From Acidobacteriota bacterium (GTDB lineage: Bacteria; Acidobacteriota; Terriglobia; UBA7540): DNA of 64,000 nucleotides. A program made the position numbers and the translations under genes. Below the pieces are notes generated by a model. It saw only the letters and a program-made list of their open reading frames with translations, was not told where the DNA came from and ran no database searches. Below, piece after piece: positions 25,035 through 34,018 of this stretch; position 1 is the stretch's first letter; each line of letters opens with the position of its first letter. Location: the NCBI GenBank assembly GCA_021787735.1, contig JAJYLL010000009.1, positions 1 to 64,000 on the forward strand, in the 5' to 3' direction.

Positions 25035-25329
25035 GCATGTCAAGTGCCACGCCTGAAGAACCGAATTGGCCTTTCTCTGCTTTTCACCCTTAAACGTTCC
25101 TGGCGTTGTCGCGCAAATATCGGAAGAAAAAGTAAGAGCAAGGGAGTCTCGCTCACCTTGGTCAAGTTCTCCCTAAAGTGCGTGGCTGAATTCGACGATA
25201 TCCGATTGAAAGGATGCTCGAAATGGTTCGTTCTGCCGGCCCGTTTGGGTGTACGGGATTGAGGCCATCATTATTTCCTGAGAAACGAATGTTGCCGTGC
25301 AAAGCGCCGCTGGCGATTAACTGCACTTT
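25035..25329. other. Gap between synthase and glycosidase-like genes
   Basis: A 72-codon GTG frame (25044-25262) spans part of this region. It is rich in Lys/Arg/Ser without domain or membrane character and has no ribosome site, so I do not call it. Nothing else is seen. Confidence 0.35.
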
Positions 25330-27810
25330 GTGAAGGAAGACTTGGTGCTCATGGGGGTTTTTATCAGGAATCTCTCGCTTACAGCTTTCCTGCTGATAGT
25401 GAGTATCTGCGCCTATGGGTTTTTGTCAGCGCAGCTGGCGGGTAACTCTCCCCACAGCATGGCAAGAACCGGCTTCGAAGATAGCCAATACGAGTTATCG
25501 TGCGAGCTCTTTCTAAAGGGCTGTTCATCCAACCCATCTCTGGTGGGGCTGCCTAGTGCGGCTGTTTCAGCCCAGACTGGCATTCCCAATCTGCGGAAAT
25601 CTTTGCATCTGACCTTGGCCGCAAGGCTGCACAATGGGTACTTTCAGGTTCCGCAAGACGGCTTGTGGAGAACGGATTACATCGCAGGCGTGGACATTGG
25701 TCCTGCCACGCCGGGCCATTTTGCAACTGAACCGCCCAGCGACCCAGCCGTCTATGCCAGTTGGTTTGACAAGATCGGGGTGATGGGAGCGAATACCATT
25801 CGTGTTTACACTTTGCTCCCGCCCGGTTTTTACCAAGCTCTGCTTGATTACGACCGAGCACATCCGCAGCAGCCTTTGTATCTGTTCCAGGAGATCTGGC
25901 TCGAAGATCCGCTGGACGGAAATCTTTTTGATCCCGGCTTTACCGCGGATTACCAGAAGGAGGTTCGCGACGTGGTGGACGCCATCCACGGCGATGCGAA
26001 TATCCCTCCTCGTCCCGCCCATGCGAGCGGAATTTTCAGTGCCGACGTCTCACCTTACGTTATGGGATGGGTCATTGGCCGTGAGATCGAGCCTCACGTG
26101 GCCGTCATTACTAACGCTCATCATCCTGAACCTACGAATTTCACGGGTCGATTCCTCTCCGTGCAAGGCGCGAACGCCACCGAGTTGTGGCTGACCATGC
26201 GGATAGATGAGACGCTCCAATACGAAGCGAGTCGATACCATTGGCAGCGGCCTATCTGTTTTGTGAACTGGCCTCCGCTTGACCCACTGAAGCATCCGAG
26301 TACGATACCTCAGCGGGAGGAGATGCGGCTCAGAGAGAAAGTGTTGGGCCAGGAATTTGCGCCGCTTACAACCGTTCCGGACGATCTGGATGTTGTTTCC
26401 CTCGACGAGGAGAAGATTACGCCCTTGTCGGATGACCCGGCAGGTTATTTCGCGATGTACCATATTTACCCTACGTACCCGGACTTTATCTTTCTCGATC
26501 CTGCCTACCAGAAAGCGAAGGACGACGAGGGGCCGAACCGTTATTGGGGCTACCTTCAGGCACTCCGGGCCCATTACCGGAAGACGCCGGTGCTCGTGGG
26601 CGAGTACGGCCTCTCAACGAGTATTGGCATCGCGCACTTCAGCCCTGACGGCATGAACCACGGGGGCTTCAGTGAGCTTCAGCAGGGAAAGGCCTTGGCA
26701 CGGCTCACGGTGGACATTGAGAAGGTTGGGTACGCCGGAGGGATCATTTTCGAGTGGATCGACGAGTGGTGGAAGCACAATTGGATCGCTGCTGACTTTG
26801 AAATCCCCTTTGAGCGAAAGCCACTTTGGCACAACGACCTCGATCCCGAACAGTCATACGGTCTTATGAAATTCGTGCCCGCAAACCACCGCGAATGGAA
26901 AGAACTCTGGCACGCTCCCACTGAGGTTGATGTTCCCGGCCACTCTGTGCCGCCAGACCACATTGGGAAAGTCGTCAGCGTTCAAGCATCCTGGGATCCC
27001 TCCGCCCTGTACCTTAACATTAAGACAAATCTTCCGCCGGGCCAAAGGCCAGACTGGTCCAAGGTGAGATATTTCGTCGCGCTGAATACCTGTGGTGTTC
27101 CCTGTGGCTCCGGTTTGCTCGCCACGGCGGGTGATGTTGAGATGAAAGATGGGGCGAATTTTCTGGTGTCCATCAAAGGCCCCAATGATACGAAGCTGCT
27201 GATCGCAGCGAATTACAATCCATACCGCAAGCAGCCATTAGGGAAGGTCCCAGGCATCACGACGGTTGAGATCCCGCCGAATCTGCAAACGCACTTCGAT
27301 CCCAGAGGTTCGTTTGGAGAACAAGTTGTAGAAACCAATCGAAGGATCTACGGTGAAAACGGGAGTGTATTTCCTTCAGTCGAGTACAGTCGAAGCCCGC
27401 TCTATTACGGCAATTTCAGCCTCCGAGCGAGTGATTACGATTCGCTGGGTCAATTCTTTTACGATCCATCGAGCGCAACGGTTCGTCTTCGCCTTTCCTG
27501 GGGCCTCCTTCTCGCGCTTGATCCCTCGGAGGGCCTTGTCTACAGGGGCACGGATAGCCACGGAAAACCTTTTGGCAAGCTTTCCGGGGAAATCCGGATT
27601 GCGGTTGTTTCTGCCGAAGTGTCAACGCCCGGAGCCGCGGCAGTGCCATTTCAGATCGTGGCGGCCAAGCCTTCTGGAGAGGTGATTGATCAAGGTCTCG
27701 CCTTGCCGTGGCCGACGTGGTCATACGTGTCTTCGGAGGCGGTTCTGAAGCGAAGTTACCCGGCGGTAGAAGCCGTCTTCCGAAAGATAACCGCACATCC
27801 TTTCCACTAA
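25330..27810 (+). CDS. Secreted TIM-barrel glycoside hydrolase-like protein
   Basis: This 826-residue protein has an N-terminal membrane/signal segment (about 11-34), a (beta/alpha)8-like region at about 100-500 and a C-terminal beta-sandwich region. In clan GH-A style, MGANTIRVYTLLPP is an early strand, GWVIGREIEPH (Glu 252 or 254) fits the acid/base strand, and VLVGEYGLSTS (Glu 425) fits the nucleophile strand. IIFEWIDEWWKHNW follows. The family is not one I can name. The start is uncertain (GTG 25330, GTG 25345 or ATG 25351). Placed between a synthase and an outer-membrane porin, it probably trims or modifies the polymer in the periplasm, as PgaB or BcsZ do in other systems. Confidence 0.75.
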   Translation: MKEDLVLMGVFIRNLSLTAFLLIVSICAYGFLSAQLAGNSPHSMARTGFEDSQYELSCELFLKGCSSNPSLVGLPSAAVSAQTGIPNLRKSLHLTLAARLHNGYFQVPQDGLWRTDYIAGVDIGPATPGHFATEPPSDPAVYASWFDKIGVMGANTIRVYTLLPPGFYQALLDYDRAHPQQPLYLFQEIWLEDPLDGNLFDPGFTADYQKEVRDVVDAIHGDANIPPRPAHASGIFSADVSPYVMGWVIGREIEPHVAVITNAHHPEPTNFTGRFLSVQGANATELWLTMRIDETLQYEASRYHWQRPICFVNWPPLDPLKHPSTIPQREEMRLREKVLGQEFAPLTTVPDDLDVVSLDEEKITPLSDDPAGYFAMYHIYPTYPDFIFLDPAYQKAKDDEGPNRYWGYLQALRAHYRKTPVLVGEYGLSTSIGIAHFSPDGMNHGGFSELQQGKALARLTVDIEKVGYAGGIIFEWIDEWWKHNWIAADFEIPFERKPLWHNDLDPEQSYGLMKFVPANHREWKELWHAPTEVDVPGHSVPPDHIGKVVSVQASWDPSALYLNIKTNLPPGQRPDWSKVRYFVALNTCGVPCGSGLLATAGDVEMKDGANFLVSIKGPNDTKLLIAANYNPYRKQPLGKVPGITTVEIPPNLQTHFDPRGSFGEQVVETNRRIYGENGSVFPSVEYSRSPLYYGNFSLRASDYDSLGQFFYDPSSATVRLRLSWGLLLALDPSEGLVYRGTDSHGKPFGKLSGEIRIAVVSAEVSTPGAAAVPFQIVAAKPSGEVIDQGLALPWPTWSYVSSEAVLKRSYPAVEAVFRKITAHPFH

Positions 27811-27820
27811 GGGAATTCCT

Positions 27821-30514
27821 ATGAATGTTTCCTGGTTAAAGAGAATCCTCGTCAGCATCGGGCTGTTGGCGGTTGGGCTCCGGCCTGCAGTCTGCCGTCC
27901 TCCGCAAGCCCAGGCTGTCACACCACCACGACGTACGATTAGCGGACCTGCGAAGGCGGGTGCTGTTCCTGCCAACAGCACCAGTGAACGTCAGGCGCTC
28001 CTCGCCCTTGCTGAGCGAAGTGAGGCTAAGGGGAATTTCCCGGAGGCAATAAAGCAGTACCGCGCATACCTTTCTCAATATCCCGATGACGATCAAGCGA
28101 GATTTCGCCTGGCTACGATCCTTGGTTGGAACAAACAATTCACTGAATCCGAGGCCATGCTGCGAAACTGGGTTGCAAGGCACCCCGCAGACGCTGACGG
28201 CATCCTTCAGCTCGGAAGGGTATTGAGTTGGGAGGAGAGGTACCCCGAGTCCGCAAACGAGTACAAGCACGCCTTAGCCTTGCGCCCTGCCAACGTGCGG
28301 GCACGAACGGAGTACGCAGGGGTGCTAGTGATCCTCCAAAACTACAGTGAAGCCGTGCGTCAGTTCCAGGAAGTCCTCAATGTTCAGCCAACGAACGCGG
28401 AGGCCGAGGTTGGGATCATCCGGACACGGATAGCAATGGGAGGGACCGAACGGGCGCAGACGGCGTTTACCGACTTCGCCCGGCATCATCCCCAGGATCC
28501 TCGCCTTTCTGCACTCAGCAGCCAGTTGAGGGAGGCCCAACTGGCGCGGGCCGCCTCACTTCCTTCCCCGCAACAGAGTCTTCAGGCGCTTGTCCAACAG
28601 GACCCGCGGAGTGTCCGCTTGTGGCTTGCCCTTGCGGACCAGTACCTGGCAAAACGCGACTTCGAAGCGGCGGCAGCCGAGCTCCGGACGGCGTCGAAGC
28701 TTCAACCCGGCAACGACGCCTTGTTGATCCGGCGCGCGAGGGTTTTGAGTTGGGCAAAAAAGTACGATGAATCTGTTCGATTGTACAAGGAGTGGCTGAC
28801 AAAATATCCCCGGGACCCACAGGGAGAGATAGAACTGGCGAGAGTTTTGAGCTGGTCAAAAAACTATGACGGCTCCGTGGCTGAGTACCAGAAAATCTTG
28901 CGCTGGGACCCGAACAACCGGCAGGCACGACTCGAAATGGCAAGAGTGCTGGGATGGGACAAGCAATACGGACGCGCACTTGCCGAGCTGCAGGTTTTGC
29001 TCAAGGCCAAACCGAACGAGTTCGACGCACTTCTGCTTCAGGCCCGGATTTATTCCTACCAGACCCGGTGGAAGGATTCTCTCCGCGTTTACAACGCAGC
29101 GCTTCAGATCCGACCCGCAGATCGGGCCGCTCTAACCGGAAAAGCGCAGGTGCTTGTCTGGTCCGATGACCCGGCTGCCGCCCGTGCCTTGCTCGAGAAT
29201 TTGCACAGGAGAAACCCCAAAGATGTCAGGGCGCTGGTCGTGTTGGCATCGGATGAAAACGCTTTGCGCCGGCCTGACCTGGCGCTGAAACTACTCCGAG
29301 AGGCGGACGCCCTCGCGCCGGGCGATAATGACGTGGCGACAGTTCGCGACGCAATCGAGGCGGGGCTGCGTCCCGAGCTGACGATCGGGTGGAATTACAT
29401 GCGAGACACTGAAGGGTTGAACGCCTGGCGATACCAGGTCGCCGACTTCCGGTTCAGCCTCAGTCCCCGAATTCGGAGTTTCATAACTGCGGATATCCTT
29501 CCGACCTCCGCTCTAGCGAGCATTTTTGCGGTCCCTGTTTCCGGCACCTCACTGTATGCCGCGCGTTTGCCCGAAGGCCCGGTTCCCGCACCGGGATTTC
29601 TTCAAGAGAGCAATCTGCCGTCGGAGGCCCTCATCCCTGGAAGCGACAGGTTCTTTCAATGGGCGACCGAAATTGAAGGAGGCGCCACGGTTCGGCTCAA
29701 TCACTGGTTCTCTTGGACCGCCGGCGCAGGGGTTGCGACGTTGCATCACGGGACGGGTGACCTCGGAGCAGGTGCATTTCCAGGTTTGCGCACCCACCCC
29801 ATCTACGATGCCGGCATAACCTTCTACACATCCCACTGGGAGTTTGCGGTTGGGTCGTCCCGGCACTACTTGGCCTACACGCCGAGAGCGATTGAGGAGG
29901 AGATTCACGCCGATGAGCAAAACGTGACGATCGCGTGGAGTCCCGACCAGCGCTCTCATTTTGCAATTACAGGTTACCATCGGCAAATCTCGCCGCCATT
30001 CGAAATTCAGGACCTCCCGCTTCCCGGGTCAGGGGGAGTCTTTCATGGCGACGTGTTCACGATGCATGGGAACGGCGCAACGTTCAGGGCGACCAGAGAC
30101 ATTGTGCGAAGAGAATATGGCACTCTGACCCTCGGTTATGATGGCATTGTCTTTGGTTACACGCACCCCGCGGGCCTCCCCTTCAGCACATACTTTACGA
30201 ACCCCGGCGTCTTTACACCCAGCTTCTACCAGCGTCATGTCGCGACGGCAGAGCTGAGTCTAAGTTTTCCCTACCATGTCCGGTGGAACCTTCACGGCTC
30301 GGCCGGTTCCCAGCAGATCTTTCAGGGGTCTGATTTTTCGTTCAGCTCGACGGCGGGAACACGGTTCGATTTTCCTTTTGGACCGAAGACAACGCTAAGC
30401 CTTGGCTACGATTATTTCAACACGGCATCGGCCACGCAGGTGGTTACCGTGGTGACACGTGGGGTTGCTTATCACAGCAGCAGCGTCAGCGCCAGAATGC
30501 ATTTCAGGTTCTAG
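27821..30514 (+). CDS. TPR protein with C-terminal outer-membrane beta-barrel (PgaA/BcsC/YaiO-like)
   Basis: This 897-residue exported protein has a signal peptide at about 1-25. Tetratricopeptide repeats span about 45-500, many ending in a recurring VLSW-x-K-x-Y signature. A region of alternating strands from about 510 to the end closes with VSARMHFRF, a C-terminal Phe typical of BAM substrates. The layout matches PgaA and BcsC, which guide and export polysaccharide across the outer membrane, and the barrel resembles YaiO-type barrels. It starts ten bases after the glycosidase-like gene, so the two are coupled. It should be the exit porin of the putative polymer system. Confidence 0.85.
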   Translation: MNVSWLKRILVSIGLLAVGLRPAVCRPPQAQAVTPPRRTISGPAKAGAVPANSTSERQALLALAERSEAKGNFPEAIKQYRAYLSQYPDDDQARFRLATILGWNKQFTESEAMLRNWVARHPADADGILQLGRVLSWEERYPESANEYKHALALRPANVRARTEYAGVLVILQNYSEAVRQFQEVLNVQPTNAEAEVGIIRTRIAMGGTERAQTAFTDFARHHPQDPRLSALSSQLREAQLARAASLPSPQQSLQALVQQDPRSVRLWLALADQYLAKRDFEAAAAELRTASKLQPGNDALLIRRARVLSWAKKYDESVRLYKEWLTKYPRDPQGEIELARVLSWSKNYDGSVAEYQKILRWDPNNRQARLEMARVLGWDKQYGRALAELQVLLKAKPNEFDALLLQARIYSYQTRWKDSLRVYNAALQIRPADRAALTGKAQVLVWSDDPAAARALLENLHRRNPKDVRALVVLASDENALRRPDLALKLLREADALAPGDNDVATVRDAIEAGLRPELTIGWNYMRDTEGLNAWRYQVADFRFSLSPRIRSFITADILPTSALASIFAVPVSGTSLYAARLPEGPVPAPGFLQESNLPSEALIPGSDRFFQWATEIEGGATVRLNHWFSWTAGAGVATLHHGTGDLGAGAFPGLRTHPIYDAGITFYTSHWEFAVGSSRHYLAYTPRAIEEEIHADEQNVTIAWSPDQRSHFAITGYHRQISPPFEIQDLPLPGSGGVFHGDVFTMHGNGATFRATRDIVRREYGTLTLGYDGIVFGYTHPAGLPFSTYFTNPGVFTPSFYQRHVATAELSLSFPYHVRWNLHGSAGSQQIFQGSDFSFSSTAGTRFDFPFGPKTTLSLGYDYFNTASATQVVTVVTRGVAYHSSSVSARMHFRF

Positions 30515-30813
30515 GCCAAAGTCACACGGGCAAGAGCAGAAAAAGGGAATTTCACCCACGTGCAAGGTGATGTCTGGAGAGTGTTCAGCGCAATCCCTGC
30601 CTGCAGGCGAAGGGTTAATGATGAAAACAAGCGCAGCATGGAGAATTTTGCTGATCAAACATTACGGAGGCAGAGGATGCCTAGGCCTGATTCTCGGATG
30701 CATGCGCTGCAACACAGTTCAGATACTTGGGCCCACGGCGAGAAGGTGAATTGCGGTTTGGACCTGGGTGGCAGTCCCGCGCCTGGCGGTTCACCCCGGT
30801 CGCGACAGCGTGG

Positions 30814-31599
30814 TCATTCTCCGATGCCCTGGGCCAGAAATCCACCATCGACAGGGATTGTTGCGCCGGTCACAAAGCTCGCGCTGTCTGAGGCAAGAAA
30901 GATTGCCGCACCTTTGATTTCCTCCACCTGTCCGAACCGCTTCATCGGAGTGCGAGAGAAGATGGAGGCCTTTCTTTCAGGCTGATTGATGATTTTCCGG
31001 TTAAGGTCCGTTTCAAAAACTCCCGGAGCGATGGCATTAACGGTAATGTCGTATTTGGCCCATTCCGCCGCCAGACAGCGCGTGATTTGCAGCACTCCGC
31101 CCTTGCTGGCGGCATAAGGTGCAACCTCATGCGCGCTGACAAACGAAGCAATCGAAGAGACATTAATAATCCGCCCGTATTGCTGATCCTTCATCACGCG
31201 GCCAACCATCTGGCAGGTGTTCCAAACACCCTTCAGGTTGATTTCCATGATCTGGTTCCATAGGCTGTCCTCAACTTCAAGCGACGGGACTCGCTTTGTG
31301 ACGCCTGCGGAATTCACCATGATGTCGATGTGCCCCATCTGATCGAGCATCCTGTCGATCACCGGCCGGATCTGGCCGCGGTCGGTGACATCGGCTGTTA
31401 ACTCCAGGGTCCTGCTTCCGGCCGATCTGATTTCCTGCGCGGTTTGCTGAACCTGTTCTGCGCGACGGCCCACTGCGACCACGTCGGCGCCGGCTTCCGC
31501 AAAGCCGATAGATATGGCTTTCCCGAGTCCACTGGTTCCGCCAAATACAAGCGCGTGTTTCCCTTCAAGACTGAGCCCTTTGTAATAGGACAAGATCAT
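30814..31599 (-). CDS. SDR-family sugar/sugar-acid dehydrogenase (KduD-like)
   Basis: This is a 261-residue NAD(P)-dependent short-chain dehydrogenase. GGTSGLGKA near residue 16 is the dinucleotide loop, NSAG the central motif, and S with YAASKGG the catalytic Ser-Tyr-Lys set. The C-terminus DGGFLAQG is usual for the family. I took the ATG at 31599, which begins MILSYYKGLSLEGK. The longer ORF start adds 58 residues of no SDR character. It is divergent from the next SDR gene, and the neighbours are sugar-acid enzymes, so a 2-keto-3-deoxy- or uronate-related substrate is likely but not shown. Confidence 0.85.
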   Translation of the reverse strand: MILSYYKGLSLEGKHALVFGGTSGLGKAISIGFAEAGADVVAVGRRAEQVQQTAQEIRSAGSRTLELTADVTDRGQIRPVIDRMLDQMGHIDIMVNSAGVTKRVPSLEVEDSLWNQIMEINLKGVWNTCQMVGRVMKDQQYGRIINVSSIASFVSAHEVAPYAASKGGVLQITRCLAAEWAKYDITVNAIAPGVFETDLNRKIINQPERKASIFSRTPMKRFGQVEEIKGAAIFLASDSASFVTGATIPVDGGFLAQGIGE

Positions 31600-31827
31600 T
31601 CCTTTCGGAAGAAGGATATACGAGTGCCATGCTACCATTACGGGAAAAAGCCAGGCAACAAGCGGGTGCGCTTCTCTTGCCTGATTGCAGCCGGGGATGT
31701 TAGTCTTCACTTTACTCACACCCGTGGAGAGACTGGGCGGGGGCGGGACCTGACTTGAAATAAATCCGCGCAAAAACAGAATCTCCTCATTTCAACAGAT
31801 TGGAACCTGATGGGAGGATATATCGCA

Positions 31828-32661
31828 ATGGAATTAGCAGAATTGACTCGAATGTATGATTTTACCGGACGAACAATAGTCGTTACGGGAGGTGCCGGCA
31901 TTCTTGGCGGAGAGATTGCCCAGGCGCTCGTGGGATGCGGAGCCAATGTTGCGATCCTTGACCTGAATCTAGATTCGGCAAAGGGGATTCTGGAAAAGAT
32001 GGGACCGCGCTCAAGCCAGGTGATCACGGTGAAAACCAACGTCCTGGACACTGAGAGCCTTCGCCAGGCATCACAGGCCGTCCTGGAGAAATTTGGCACA
32101 GTCGATTGCCTGGTGAATGCAGCAGGAGGGAACAAGCCTCAGGCAACCACCAGCGCCGACCTGTCTTTTTTTAATCTGCCAGCCGACGCATTGCGTTGGG
32201 TTTTCGACCTCAACATCATCGGGACCGTTCTTCCTTCGCAGGTGTTCGGCAAGATCATGGCAGAGAAAGGCGACGGAACTATTCTCAACATTTCGTCGAT
32301 GAACGCTTTTCGCCCCTTGACGCGCATCCCTGCCTATTCGGCCGCGAAGGCCGGTGTCAGCAACTTTACGCAGTGGCTGGCGGTGCATCTAGCGCAATTG
32401 TATTCGACAAGAATTCGAGTGAACGCCATCGCTCCCGGTTTCTTCATGACGCAGCAGAACAGATTTCTCCTGACTGACGAAAAGACGGGTGAATTGACCC
32501 CCCGCGGCAAATCGATCATCGATCACACTCCGATGGCGCGCTTCGGCAATCCGGAAGACCTGTTCGGGGCCGTTTTGTGGCTGCTTTCGCCGGCATCAGC
32601 GTTTGTGACGGGGGTCATTGTGCCGATCGACGGAGGTTTTTCGGCGTATAGTGGAGTTTAG
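31828..32661 (+). CDS. SDR-family oxidoreductase, D-mannonate oxidoreductase-like
   Basis: This is a 277-residue short-chain dehydrogenase with TGGAGILGGEIA, NAAGGNKP, catalytic Ser in NISSMNAF and YSAAKAG, and a family-typical insertion DLSFFNLPADALRWVFDLN. These features resemble SDR-type fructuronate reductases (mannonate oxidoreductase) of Firmicutes and Thermotoga. The ATG at 31828 follows GGAGGA by eight bases and is preferred over 31810. The LarA-like gene lies 64 bases downstream on the same strand. Reduction of D-fructuronate to D-mannonate would suit the UxaE-like epimerase nearby; this assignment is inferred. Confidence 0.85.
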   Translation: MELAELTRMYDFTGRTIVVTGGAGILGGEIAQALVGCGANVAILDLNLDSAKGILEKMGPRSSQVITVKTNVLDTESLRQASQAVLEKFGTVDCLVNAAGGNKPQATTSADLSFFNLPADALRWVFDLNIIGTVLPSQVFGKIMAEKGDGTILNISSMNAFRPLTRIPAYSAAKAGVSNFTQWLAVHLAQLYSTRIRVNAIAPGFFMTQQNRFLLTDEKTGELTPRGKSIIDHTPMARFGNPEDLFGAVLWLLSPASAFVTGVIVPIDGGFSAYSGV

Positions 32662-32725
32662 GGGCTGACGTAACCAATGAAATTTTAGGGGAACCCTTGA
32701 ACGAGGCTCTTGAAGGAGGCGTGCA

Positions 32726-33994
32726 ATGGTAATAGGACAGGGATTTGCTGACCGCCATCTGACCAGCGAAAAAATCAGCCGAACCGTTCGCGATGGTGTG
32801 AGCACGCTGGCCGTTGACGGCAAGCGCGTGCTGATCATCATCCCGGATGGCACTCGCACCATGCCCATGCCGCTAATGTTTGACCTGTTCGAGCAGGAAC
32901 TCTCAGGGCGCGTGGCATCTCTCGATTACCTGGTAGCGCTGGGCACGCATCCCATGATGGACGACGAGCATCTCGGCAAGCTGGTGGGCCGGAAGGTGGT
33001 TGACGGGAAAGTCGGGAAGTGCAACATCTTCAACCACCATTGGGAGATCGCTGAGAATTTCACGACTCTCGGCGTGATTCCGGCGCAGGAGATCGGCGAG
33101 ATCACAGGCGGCGTGCTGGCCAGGGACATTCCCGTCCGGCTGAACAAGATGATCTTGGATTATGATCAGATCATTATCTGCGGTCCGGTTTTTCCGCATG
33201 AAGTCGTTGGTTTCTCCGGCGGGAACAAATACTTTTTCCCGGGCATCGGCGGATCGGAAATCATCAACCAGACCCATTGGGTTGGAGCGCTGATGACGAA
33301 CTACAAGATCATCGGCGCCGGCTACACGCCCGTGCGAGCTATTATCGACCGCGCCGCAGGTTTTATAGATCGGCCCGTCGCTTGCTTTGCGCTGGTGGTG
33401 ACTCATGCCGGTTTTGAAGGGTTGTACTTCGGCACGGCGCAGGAGGCTTGGAAGGCGGCTTCGGACCTTTCCGCCAAGAAGCACATCATCTATGTAAAGA
33501 AGCCCTACAAACGTGTGCTCTCCGTGATGCCGACGCTCTATGACGATCTGTGGACCGGGGCAAAAGGAATGTACAAGATGGAGCCCGCCGTGGCCGACGG
33601 TGGCGAAGTGGTGATCTATGCGCCTCACATCACCGAAGTGAGTTACACACACGGCGGGATCATCGAGGAAATCGGATACCACTGCCGGGATTATTTCGTG
33701 GCGCAGTGGGACAAGTTCAAGGATTATCCCGGCGGCGTACTGGCGCACTCGACTCACGTCAAGGGCCTGGGCACATACGACGCGGCCACCGGCAAAGAGG
33801 CCCCTCGCATTCAGGTGACGCTGGCGACGGGCATCTCCAAAGAGAGATGCGAGCGCATCAACCTCGGGTATCTTGATCCTGCAAGCGTCAACCCGGATGA
33901 ATGGAAGGGCCGCGAGGACGAAGGCATTCTGCTCGTGCCGCGCGCCGGCGAAATGCTCTATCGCGTGCAGGAAAGCGTATCAAAAGCCGCCTAG
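32726..33994 (+). CDS. LarA-like (DUF2088) nickel-pincer racemase/epimerase homologue
   Basis: This 422-residue protein belongs to the lactate racemase LarA family. IIIPDGTRTMPMP, ALGTHPMMDDEHLG and GPVFPHEVVGFSGGNKYFFPG are the family blocks, and the Lys of the last may be the residue that tethers the nickel-pincer nucleotide cofactor. Family members racemise lactate or epimerise other alpha-hydroxy acids. In a sugar-acid cluster a C2 epimerisation of an aldonate or uronate is more likely than lactate racemisation. No larB, larC or larE is present in the window, so the cofactor would have to come from elsewhere. AAGGAGG supports the ATG. Confidence 0.85.
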   Translation: MVIGQGFADRHLTSEKISRTVRDGVSTLAVDGKRVLIIIPDGTRTMPMPLMFDLFEQELSGRVASLDYLVALGTHPMMDDEHLGKLVGRKVVDGKVGKCNIFNHHWEIAENFTTLGVIPAQEIGEITGGVLARDIPVRLNKMILDYDQIIICGPVFPHEVVGFSGGNKYFFPGIGGSEIINQTHWVGALMTNYKIIGAGYTPVRAIIDRAAGFIDRPVACFALVVTHAGFEGLYFGTAQEAWKAASDLSAKKHIIYVKKPYKRVLSVMPTLYDDLWTGAKGMYKMEPAVADGGEVVIYAPHITEVSYTHGGIIEEIGYHCRDYFVAQWDKFKDYPGGVLAHSTHVKGLGTYDAATGKEAPRIQVTLATGISKERCERINLGYLDPASVNPDEWKGREDEGILLVPRAGEMLYRVQESVSKAA

Positions 33995-34018
33995 ATCTGA
34001 ATGCGATGGCCGCACCCT

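Noticed and set aside
25044-25262. 72-codon ORF between GT2 and the glycosidase-like gene, considered as a PgaD-like subunit
   Set aside because: It lacks membrane helices and a ribosome site, and its composition is not protein-like.
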